Shown here piece after piece: positions 44,753 through 55,222 of a stretch of DNA of 64,000 nt (its first letter is position 1; the number at the start of each line of letters is the position of its first letter). The stretch is taken from positions 855,001-919,000 of the forward strand of contig NC_006680.1 of NCBI RefSeq assembly GCF_000091045.1, given 5' to 3'. This DNA comes from Cryptococcus deneoformans JEC21. Lineage: Eukaryota > Basidiomycota > Tremellomycetes > Tremellales > Cryptococcaceae. The notes beneath the pieces are model-generated. The model had not been told where the DNA came from, did not search any database, and saw only the letters and a program-made list of their open reading frames with translations. The position numbers and the translations under genes were made by a program.

Positions 44753-47700
44753 TCATACCAACCGCACATCACCAGAACTCGACCCATCAGCAGATGCTGA
44801 ATTGAATCCAAATCCATAGCCACTCGTCTGCAGCCCAACGGGCATCCCTATCTCTTCCGAACCTAACCCTGTCATGTGCATGAACCCTCCAAACGATCCA
44901 TCATTCATATGAGCCGACCCGCTAATCCTGTCAACAGGGTAAGAGCCTATAGGCAGACTGGCGGTACTGCGATGAGACATGGGATGAGTTTTGGGGATAT
45001 CATGAGTAGCCTCGATTTTCGTATGCCCGACCGGGCGGTTTGTATCGTCTCTTCTAATTCTAAAGGAGCTAGAGGAATTGCTTGCACCAATCGGCAAGCC
45101 CTCACCAGTTCGTGCGAATCTACGAGCTGCTTTAAGCATATCGTTATAACGCAAGCTGCTGAAGATGTTTGTACCGGCGGATTGACTTGAGTTGGAATCG
45201 AGAAGATTCTGAAGAGTTTGTGCAAGCCAATAGAGAGGAAGAGCATCTATGCGTGTAGCTCACGTTAGAATGACTGAAAAACTGGCAAGCTGTAGACTCA
45301 CCTTCGCAATAGTTCACTGTCTTCTTGGGCATCTCTTCTTCCTCAATAGTATCCAGCGACCCTTCCGACCAGCTGCTTTCTGAATGACTCATCATGCTCC
45401 TGTTGTTCAAAGGCGTCATCGCCGCAGGGACGCAAAGACTATCGTAATCCCAACCTTCTCTCCACTATACTTTTGATTAACATCTCAATCAACTTTTATA
45501 AGCCGCGCGAACGGAAAGACTTACTGTTTGCAGGGCCAACCTGAACATGTCTTTCAAACGTTTCATCGTTATTAACCCCATGTTTATACCGTCTTGATCC
45601 AACATCATCTTCCCAGGTCTAAAAAAGGTATCTCTTACCCACAGGTCCGTCAAATCTCTCCAATCCCCTCGATCACGTTTACCTTCACCAATATCGATGA
45701 TACCTCGGAGAAGGGTGATAATCAACGTAATACGAGCAAATGGACCGTAATTACTTCCGCGGAGGAGCTGAAAGGCTTCCTTATCAGATTTTTCGTGCAT
45801 CTGGTCGAATTTGCCGGAGGCAGGAAGACAGAAAGTCCGGCGCATAGCCTCGTCTAGCGTCATTGGTCTAAAGCCCTTCACGCTTTCTAGCCAAGTTTCC
45901 GCATCCGGTGCCTTCCACAGCGTGTCAGGAGCAGGTAGAGGAATATGTGCGAGCTCATAGGGAGATAAGAGGCATGGAATATTTGCCTCGAGGGCTGAGA
46001 TAGTGTCAAGCTCGTAGACTAAATAAGCGGTTCGGCGAATGCTCTCGAGCTGAATCCATTCTCTCCAACATCTTCCGAGCTCGTTAGGTGTGTAGGGTTC
46101 ATCTGGAAGACGTATGATTGGAGTGAAGTGATCGTTTTCCGGAGCGAAAAATCCAATTCGACGGGACACCTGAGATATATCAATCCAGAGCTCACGCTTG
46201 AAACAAAGAACTTACGTTGACAATTGTACCCGTAAACATGTTGGACGACGCTCGTTCCCTTTCATCTTCACTCAAAAAATTAGGGGTATGATACAAGATC
46301 AAAGCCTGAAGCAACGTCACATTAAACTCTGTCATCGACACTCCCCTTGCAAGGTAGAATGATTTGACAAGCATATGAATCTTCTCGTTCCTCACAGTCG
46401 GCGCGTTTTTCCAGCTTGGGACTTCATTAACCCGGACAGATCCGTTTTCGTGATACCAATTCTTCTCGTACAGACTTTCCCAACTTTGATCAGGTACGAC
46501 TGGCCCATCAAGAGACGTTACTTTTCTTGGATCAGGTTGACCATTGTTTGTGGGGGGTTCCCATAGATGATGGTTATGAATAGAAGACTTTCCCGTTCGG
46601 ATACCACCGACGGTGCAGATGGCGAATGCCAAACAAGGGGTGGTGTCAATAAGCCGGAACGTCGGAAGATGGACAATCGAGAAGTGGTTGAGGACGGTAT
46701 GGAACGTACGGCAGGCCATTAAAGAGAGCGTTCGAAGGGGTGGAAGCGTCCAATGGGGAATTTGGTAGCCTCCGTTGAACCTATCGGTCGGAAGGTAAAA
46801 TCGACTCCTGGGATCAATTCCATTGCCTACTCGGTGTGCAAGTTCAGTGTGGGCAACGCGAAGAAGGGGCCGTTCGGGATTAGGGTTAGCGGCTGTCTGT
46901 GGGACATCATACATTGCAATCTGGTCGAGGATTTGAAGAACATCTTGCGGTTGCCATTGTGGACTTTGATAATGAACATTTCTTTGAGACCTTGATTTTG
47001 TACTAGAATTAGACGAATGACTTGGCAGACTGTAAGTGATAGAAGGTAAGTGATGAGATGTCGCTGGGGGAGGGGTGCTCTTGGGTGATTGAATCATAGT
47101 CTGCACTGATTGTCAGCATATTCAGTTCTTCATATATCATACGAAGAGAGCGGCCACCTACCCAGCTAAAACTATCAGACCCGCCATCCGCCACGTTTGT
47201 CCCCCCTTGTGTTTCTATTCCCGATGACCAGACGGTAGAATCAAAACCTCCGAAATTTGGCAACGTCGAGTCGACATTCCCTTGGCCCGATAACTCTGAT
47301 TCAGAACCGATAAGGCTGGAAATCGATGCACGAGAGTTTCCAGAAGTGAAAGCAATAGAATGAGGTTGAGCTCCAACAGTGGATGGATCGGATCCGCCAT
47401 GATTAGACGAATTATTATCGCCGCCAGCAGCAGCCGCCATGATGAGGTTCACGGCTGGATCATCTCCCCATAAAGGTAGTCCACTCCCCTCTCGTGGCTG
47501 TACGTTGTTGCTGGCAATATCAGTAGCATATGCCATATTAAGAAGAGCCGAAGTTTCATCAAGTTGATTTGAATCGTCTAGAGCGAGATTGGTTCGATTT
47601 CCTCTGCTTGATGGCAAGAGTTGAGGAGAGTAGTTCGGATAATTGCCAATGGTATCGTCGCTATGGCAAGCACCAGAATGGTTCCTACCCTTGTCCTTAT

Positions 47701-48491
47701 CGTCAAGATCATTCCTTAAAGTGGGATCAAATTGAGCAAGGACGCTTTCCTCTTTTCTCGTTCTGTGTCTTCCAGGCTTACGCGGGCCTTCACGGGATGG
47801 TGAGGCCTCACGGGCATCTATTCTAGAAGAATAAGCAAGCATATTTCCTTGGGCATTGTTAGATACTGGTGAACTGCTTGAAATATCGGCAGAAGGTGGA
47901 TTGGGATGGCAGCGACGATGATGACGTAGGAGAACATCGCTGGAGATAAGTCAGCATATACAGAAGTAGTGTGGCGATGATGGCAGAAAGAAGGAGACCC
48001 ATTTCTGTAAATACGTGCCGATTACGATTGGCAGGTACCACTGCAAGCCATCAATCGGGAAGGGGATAATCAGCTTACCTTCGAGTAAAGGCCTTGCGGC
48101 AATCTTTGCACGGGAAGGGTCTGTCGTTTTCATCTGTAGGAGAAAGACATGTAAGCGAGTCCACCAGACATACAAATTGCATGGGCATGGCAGTAAGTGG
48201 TACGAACGTCTTCTTAGATGTCTCTTGAGGTATTCCACACGACTGTAGATCTGTATCTAATGAGTATCCACACTCTTTCGTCCAGATTGGCAACATGTAA
48301 AGCGATTGATGTCTTACCTGGAAACATTGGGGAAATGTACAAGCAAACGTTTCTCTTTCCTGCTCATCTTCGGCTTTCCCTGGCCCTACGCCTCCGGCAA
48401 ACGCACCTGAGGGAGTTATGTCTGTGTCTGCGAATGGTTTGGCCACTGAATTCTCCGCTACGAGGGATGTCGGAAAGGCAAATGCTGCCAT
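44753..48491 (-). CDS. C2H2 zinc finger + fungal-specific domain transcription factor (paralogue A)
   Basis: Starts MAAFAFPTSLVAENSVAKPF. Two adjacent C2H2 fingers resemble the Adr1 type: CTFPQCFQIYSRVEYLKRHL..H (12 residues between Cys and His), and FPCKDCRKAFTRSDVLLRHH...CH. A linker rich in Ser, Gly and Asn follows. The large regulatory region contains NPERPLLRVAHTELAHRVGN, LPPLRTLSLMACRTFHTVLN, LAFAICTVGGIRTG, VVPDQSWESLYEKNWY and RTAYLVYELDTISALEANIP, the fungal-specific transcription factor fold. It ends SSSGDVRLV. Introns interrupt both fingers; one donor is GTTCGT. The gene at 49637 is a tandem paralogue with the same intron positions. The pathway is not deducible; the upstream ATG choice at 48491 is moderately sure. 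Confidence 0.86.
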
Positions 48492-49636
48492 GAACGGCAA
48501 TGGCCCTCTATGTGTTGGAGGTTACACGTCGAGTGGCGATTGGACGGTCGCGGTGGCGGTTTCTTCAAATAAGGGTAGATTTGATCGAGGGAAGCCGAAG
48601 AACTGTTCTTATACTATTAATGTTTTGTATAACCGTATGGGCGAATAATGACGGTTAAGATGTCGTTGTAATAGGTATATGGTCTCTCGTTGTTAATTTC
48701 ATATCGACATCCATTGGTGATATCCGTCGTCGTCTTTACGTATTGAGACGCTCCATCCGGAACAAATGTTCTGTCATCTACGAGCAGCTGAACGAATGGC
48801 AAAGCTGTACTCGTACTCTTAATAATTCAGAGAGTATCGCTATGCTACAATCATACCATAAGACTACTGCAAGCTAAGAAGATACTTCTCGCTAATCAAT
48901 ACAGTTTGTTTGCTGCATTATTTACACCACCTTCTATCGTATAATCCTTGATTTCTGTAGGGGAAAGCTACAGATCGAAAGAACATAAATGAGGGAAGTG
49001 TGTTCTCGGTGGAAGGTGGTGGAGATTGAGGGAAACTGTAATGGCCATCTCAGCTGGAGACATGTGAAGAAATGACCGCCTTACAAATGTTAGCACAGAT
49101 AAATTTATGACAACGGCCTTCATTCCAAAGTGAGTAATTAGTTATAGATGGTATCGGGGTCAATAGTTTAAACAGATGGTAAAGCCGTAGCATTTCTTGA
49201 GTGTCTTTTCATATTTGGCAAATAGGAAAAAAGTATATAGAAAAAGAAGCGACAGCGACGGTGATGGGAATGCCATTAACAGAGGGGTAGTGTTCAGACA
49301 AATGCACCACTCTACATAATGTTGTCGACCCATGCCTCACAAAGACGCGAAAAAAAGGGCTGAGAATCAACGAACAATTACCCGACAGCTGTAGAAGCTA
49401 CTTTTTTCTGAGACGTAAACAAATCAATATACCATAACAAACAAAAGAATCACTACAAGAACACTCGATCTATGCCTTTTTGACAAGCTGTATTTCGCAG
49501 ACTGTCGACGACCACCCTGTCCGTACGAATCATATCCACAAGAAAATACCTCGAAAGGAAACAAATCTCACAAAAAAATACACATCACATACATCTCCTT
49601 CACCACATCTCTCTTTTGGTCCAAACGGCCTGCTGG
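48492..49636. other. intergenic between the two paralogous factors
   Basis: 1.1 kb with the promoter of factor A and the 3' end of factor B. A short GTGGAAGGTGGTGGAG stretch sits at 49008-49030. The region is otherwise AT-rich with no supported gene. Confidence 0.45.
49008..49030 (+). repeat. short GTGGAG-like element
   Basis: GGTGGAAGGTGGTGGAGATTGAG, a degenerate small version of the clusters, about 520 bases upstream of the factor A start. Confidence 0.35.
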
Positions 49637-52600
49637 TCATATCATGAACCCAAGATGCTTCGCCAAATCGTTCTCCGTAAGTTCCATGTTTCCATTACCT
49701 CCGCTACTACTGACGATATTGCTTGCACCGACATTCGCTTGGGGTGAAGTGACGGCGGTACTACTGTCACCCGCAGCCCCAGATCCAGGACCAGAATCAG
49801 AACCAGAACCAGACTGAGTTGGATAACCATCCACATTCAAACCGATATTCATCCCGAACTCCCCCGAATTAGCAGCAAGAGCCTGTAAGATACCTGCGAA
49901 GGTACCTTCGTTCATGCCAGTGCTCAGGGCGGATAATTCGGCTTCGGGGGGGTTAAAATTGGTGGATCCTACAGAAGGCGGATTGGAAGATGTTTGTGCT
50001 GGGGTAGGGGGGTTACTTTGTTTGCGTCCTGATGTCAATTGGATGGAGACTGGATTTTCAGAATAGGAGTTACGGTGGTTTCCATCCCTTGCTTGCGAAG
50101 CGCTCATATTTTTTATCTTTATAGGCACACCCTCGCCTGTTCTTGTGAATGTACGTGCGGACTTGAGCATATCACCGTAATGTAAACCGCTGAAGACGTT
50201 CGTACCAGGAGATTGGGAGCTAGCGTAGAGTATGTTGAGTAGAGCTTGAGCAAGCCAGTAGATAGGTAGTCCATCTACAAGATAAAGGAAATTAGCATGC
50301 TTAAAAGAGGGGTTTAAAAGCCATGGCGCCTCACCATCACAATAATTCAAAGTTTCCTTGGGTATCTCATTCTCATCAGAGTTGGGCGACCCTTCCGAAC
50401 CACTGTTTTCAGGGCTGACCATTCCGTTGGTGCATTTAGTAACACCCGACGTGGGACAAGCACAAAGACTATCAAAGTCCCATCCTTCTCTCCACTATGA
50501 AAATATCATTAGCACTCAAATCAAGATCATCTTTGTTCTCGCTTACTTTTTGAAGAGCCTGCCTGAACCTATCCTTCAAACTGTCCCTGGTAATCACTCC
50601 CAAATCCGTTCCATCCTGCGCAAGCATCACCCTTTCGGGCCTCAACCACGCACAACCCACCCACAAATCCGTCAAATCCCTCCAGTCTCCTCTATCACGC
50701 TTCCCTTCCCCGATGTCAATAACGCCTCGAAGAAGGGTGATCACCATAGCCATACGAGCAAAAGGACCGTAATCACTTTCGTTGAGGAGATGGTAAAATT
50801 GCGTATCAGCCTTTTGGTGCAGCTTGTCGAAGGCGCCGTAGGTGGGGAGGAAGAATGTTCGACGCATAGCTTCGTCCAACGTCATAGGTCTATACTTCTT
50901 TACGGCTTTAAGCCAAGCTTCGGCAGTGGGGGCTTTCCACAGCGTATCAGGTGCTGGAAGGGGGATGTGCGCTACTTCGCATGGAGAGAGGATACAAGGA
51001 ATGTTTGATTCGAGGGCGGAGATGGTGTCGAGTTGGTAGACGAGGTATGCTGTTCGGCGTCGGGTTTCGAGCTGGATCCATTCGCGCCAGCATCGGTCGA
51101 GCTCGTTGGGAGTATATGGTTCCTCGGGGACGCGAATCGTTTGGGCGTAATGGTCGTTCTCGGATGTGAAGAATCCAATTTGACGAGTGACCTGCCAAGT
51201 ACATTAGACTTCTTTGCTCCATACCTATACAACCAAGCAAGCAAATCAGAACGCACATTGACAATAGTACCCAAGAACATATTCGCGGACGCCCGTTCCC
51301 TTTCATCCTCACTCAAAAAATTAGGAGCATGATAAAGGATCAACGCTTGCAACAGCGCAACATTATATTCGGTCATCAAAACCCCTTTTGCGAGCGAAAA
51401 CGACTTAACGAGCATGTTCATCTTTTCGCTCCTCACAACCAATCCATTCTTCCAATTAGTCACATCGGACACCTGTCGAGCCCGGACTGGCTCGTTACAA
51501 CGATACCAATTCTCCTCATACAAACTCTCCCAGCTCTGATCAGGAACAACAGGGCCGTCTAAGGCCTTGGACCGTTCAGGATTGGGCCGGCCGTCGCCGG
51601 TAGGAGGTTGCCAGAGGTATTGGTCCGATATGGATGAGTTGCCCGTCCTGATACCGCCTACAGTGCAGATGGCAAAAGCCAGACAAGCAGAGGTATCAAT
51701 AAGCCTGAACGTGGGAAGGTGGACAAAGGAAAAGTGGTTGAGGACGGTATGGAAAGTACGACAAGCCATCATTGAGAGAGTGCGAAGAGGTGGGAGGGCC
51801 CAGTGAGGAATTTGGTAACATCCCTTAAATTGATCCGCCGGGATGTAGAATCGGCTGCTTTTGTCAATTTCGTCCCCAGCGAGAGTTGCGATTTCGCCGT
51901 GATGAACACGGAGAAGAGGCCGTTCGGGGTTGGGGTTCGCAGCCGTTTGAGGGACTTCGTACATGGCGAGCTGTTCAAGGATATGGAGCACATTTGGGGA
52001 GCTTTGCTGGTTGTTGCTGTTGTCATTGGAGGTGGAATCATTGGCGAAGTCACTTTGCAGTCCATAAGCGGAAGGAGAGAATAAAGAAGAAATAGAAAAA
52101 GGGGTATTTTTGGGTGATCGCAAAAGGGACTTCCGAAACGATTATCAGCATATCATACTTTATATTTCCGGACACATCAAACCGAACTTACCCAATTGGA
52201 AGTATCAGGCGTGTTGCCCGTCTTGTTGAACACTCCCTGGTTGTCCATTCCCGACAACCAGCTCATCGCGTTGAGAAAACCCTCGGCAGTACCAGAAGTG
52301 GACTCCGGAGCAGAGTCATTCTGGAGCCTTGGGTCAATCTCTTGTTGCCCTGAAGGCGCGACTTCAGGGGCAGAAGAGACGGGTGCTGACATCTCCGTTT
52401 GCTCGGGGACAGACGTAACAGAATCGCCAGCAGAGGCAGCGACAGTTTGAGGTTGGACCTCAATGGGCGATGGGTTGGGACCGGTACCGTTGTCGTTGTC
52501 GTTGGAAGGGGTTTTGTTGGCATCTTCGCGTTCGCGGTTGGCAACAGCAGTCTCCATAATCAAGTTGATTGTGGGATTGCTAGCCCATTCCGGCAAATCT

Positions 52601-53868
52601 CTTTGTTCTTGCGATTGTCTGTCATTCCCAGGGACCCCACCGGGATAAGCCATGCTCAAGAGGACAGATGCATCTTCGAGATGGTTGGGATCGTTCAAGC
52701 TGTGATATGACTGATCCTGGTTGAACATGGGCATAAGATGAGAGGAGTAATTGGGATGATCGTCATTGGCTGACGCATTGTAGTATTGGCCATACATGTC
52801 GTTACTGTCGTGACCACTGTCTCGATATCTTTCCCCGCTTGATTCATTATAGTCGTCTCTCAGAGCGGGATCAATTCGAGCACGGGAGTGATCGCGCTCT
52901 TCATCACCATGACTCTGCCTGGGATGCTTACGCGATCGGTGATGGGATGGCGATGCCTCGCGCGCGTCTGTGCGGGATGATGAGACGGGCATACCGTTGT
53001 AAATACGGTTTAGTGCAGGTGGAGAAGTGGAATGGTCCACGGGAGGTGGGGTAGGATGGCATCGACGTCGGTGTCGAAGGAGGACATCACTGAAATGAGT
53101 CAGCATACGTTTTGAGGTTAGAAAAAGATAGTCAAGAAATTTATGAAGGTTGAAGTTCAGGCAGAGTAATCGCCAATTCCATCTCGATGCTCAGCGATCA
53201 AGATCAGAAAATGAAAACGGCCAAAAAGACGTGCTTGATCTGTCATTTCCAGCCTTAAAATTTGCCCGATTGCAGATGGCCAAAGGAAGAAAAGTCAAGT
53301 TCGACAACATCCGAAGCCCTTCCGACATTATTTCCCTGGCCCTTCAACTGCAATGATCTTATAGCTGCGTGTGTAACCGATAGACAGTCACAAGTCACAC
53401 TAAATGGTCACTAGACGAAGGAACGGTATCCCCATAGATCTCACGTCGTAAGCAAAGGACGAGACTTACCTTCGAGCAAAAGCTTTAGAACAGTCTTTGC
53501 ATTGGAAAGGCCTGTCGTCTTGGTCTATGATAACCACGTCAGCTCAAGCAGTCAATATTCAACGTGCTGATGCCCTGGAAGACCGCAAGACGAACGTTTT
53601 CTCTGATGCCTCTTCAAGTATTCCATACGGCTATAAGTCTTTTTCTCTGTCAGTACCCGCCTTTGTCACAATTAGAAATGTCTTGACGACGTACCTGGCC
53701 GCAACCGGGAAAGGTGCACGCAAACGTCTCTTTCTCTTTCCCATCCTTGCCCCTTCCTCGGCCACCTCCTCCCGTTGTCGAGGTCACGGCGGGTGGCCCA
53801 CTGATTGTCGACGGCGTCGATTTCGCCACAATGGGACTCTCGCCCGTGGCAGATATGGGTGCTGCCAT
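49637..53868 (-). CDS. C2H2 zinc finger + fungal-specific domain transcription factor (paralogue B)
   Basis: Starts MAAPISATGESPIVAKSTPS. The fingers read CTFPGCGQTYSRMEYLKRHQRKH and FQCKDCSKAFARSDVLLRHRRRCH; the first uses an intron donor GTTCGT in the last His codon. The regulatory domain parallels paralogue A: ANPNPERPLLRVHHGEIATL, LPPLRTLSMMACRTFHTVLN, AICTVGGIRTGNSSI, GPVVPDQSWESLYEENWY, RTAYLVYQLDTISALESNIP and GVIDIGEGKRDRGDWRDLTD. It ends DLAKHLGFMI. Paralogues A and B share most core segments but differ in the linker and tail, so the duplication is not recent. The intron after the second finger's CGA-AG codon is 380 nt (53090-53469), the longest seen here. Targets are unknown. Confidence 0.87.
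53090..53469 (-). other. 380-nt intron inside paralogue B
   Basis: Donor GTAAGT at 53469 and acceptor TTTCAG ending at 53090 join the two halves of the second C2H2 finger in frame. The corresponding intron of paralogue A (47939-48078) is 140 nt. A short + strand frame lies inside (53150-53356) but is unfamiliar. Confidence 0.7.
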
Positions 53869-53934
53869 CACGGGCTGTTGGTGTGCGGCGTTGTCAGTAG
53901 ATGTGTATACGAGGGTTCAGCAGCGTACGGGGCC

Positions 53935-54006
53935 TGTGGTGGAGGTGGAAAAGACAGGGGGAAGGGGAAGAGTGGAGGCAAGGAGGTGGAGGGGGTGGAG
54001 GGGGGA
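53935..54006 (+). repeat. GTGGAG/GGTGGAGG repeat cluster
   Basis: GTGGTGGAGGTGG, GAGTGGAGG, AGGTGGAGGGGGTGGAGGG units in about 70 bases, in the 285-base divergent region between factor B and mitochondrial bL36. Confidence 0.65.
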
Positions 54007-54153
54007 AAGCAACATCGCCTCACCGCTTCTGCCCCAGGGTCCGCTTTTACGTAACTCCGAGAGTGTGGCACTTTTCATCTCCTCTGACTTTGTGACTTCG
54101 GTCGTATAGAAACCGCACAAACCATACTTGCAGAAGCCACAAACCGCATCATA

Positions 54154-54532
54154 ATGCTCGCCATCCTCCGCCGTATCCCACAGCTTGCAAGGGCTGGCCC
54201 TTCTAACCCTACACAACGATTCTGCTCCACCTGCCCGCCCCGACCCCTTGCCTCCACCCTCCGACCATCTGTCCCTTCATTATCCACCCATCTCGCCTCT
54301 CGACCTACTCTTGCGTCTCAGGCAACAAATGTCGGCAGGGGAAATTTTCAGGTCAGGGGTATGAAAGTGAGAAGTAGCGTGAAGAAGTTTTGTGATGGCT
54401 GTTTAATCGTTAGGAGGAAAGGGAGAATATATGTCATCTGTTCAAAGAACCCCAAGCACAAGCAGGTTCGTCCATTTTCCCGGTTATTGGTGTGGTGGTA
54501 TTGAACTGACTCCAGAGTAGCGACAAGGATAG
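54154..54532 (+). CDS. RTC6: mitochondrial large ribosomal subunit protein bL36m
   Basis: Two exons (54154-54465 and 54521-54532) encode 107 residues. An N-terminal region of about 70 residues is Arg/Ser/Pro-rich and acidic-poor ([15 protein letters not shown]..), a mitochondrial presequence. The bL36 core starts [20 protein letters not shown] and continues [18 protein letters not shown], with the zinc ligands Cys, Cys, Cys and His of the bacterial protein. The last exon has only 12 nt (Arg-Gln-Gly-stop) and is joined by an intron with donor GTTCGT. It is divergent from factor B. Confidence 0.92.
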
Positions 54533-54645
54533 AGAATTCATGATTTTTGGGATTTTGTATCATTATGCACACCTCAACGCATTCATGTGTATTTGCAAAA
54601 AAGGCCATGAGTTTCAGCATTTCACTGCCATCTTCGTTCTTTAGT

Positions 54646-55196
54646 TCAAGATTCAATGCGTCTGGCAACACGTACACCAGATAGGACAAGCCGAAGACGG
54701 ACATCCAATGGATGATCCATTGGCTCTGTTAGTACTGGCCATCGGTCAAAGTCATGCTCCGGATTTCGAACTTGTCTGCCCTTGAAACTCCCAGCATGGA
54801 CCTCACATTTTTCCACCCGTCGACGTGTCTCAACCTCAAGCTGCCCCAAAGGTCTGTTACCTTCTCCAAACACATGGCATCCCACATATAGGATCATACG
54901 AAACTTTGGGAACGATGGTAGTCAGCCTCAAATGTATATAGAATGAGAACCTTGAAGTATGCCGAGGCACGCAGAGGCCAATGTGGAAATTGATACTCAC
55001 ACAATGCGCCAGGCCCTATCTTTCGGGAAAACAATTTGCATAAACAATCTTGATCTATGATTACAAACCAAGCAATGGAAAGTCCTTCGCTTTCCGTAAA
55101 AACGTCGCCGATCAACAGCCGCGTATCTCCAACTCTAACATCGCGTACGTAAATGATCTTTTGAGGTATCAAACCAAACCATCCGTCTCTTTCGGT
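54646..55196 (-). other. possible small minus-strand gene or alternative 3' exon of the remodeller
   Basis: Reading from an acceptor (ATTGTAG) 27 bases past the remodeller stop codon, a frame runs TERDGWFGLIPQKIIYVRDV, then VGDTRLLIGDVFTESEG and CLCKLFSRKIGPGAL. It can be spliced by a GTGAGT donor to a second block starting RMILYVGCHVFGEGNRPLG and ending VARRIES at 54646. No ATG-led first exon was found. I do not recognise the protein. It could be a chance open frame, a separate gene, or an alternative end of the upstream gene. Confidence 0.25.
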
Positions 55197-55222
55197 CTAC
55201 AATCTTTTTCCTCTTTCCCCGT

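Noticed and set aside
53868..54071. Minus-strand Pro-rich frame upstream of factor B
   Set aside because: It ends in a stop directly before the factor B ATG in another frame and is the complement of the repeat cluster and leader.
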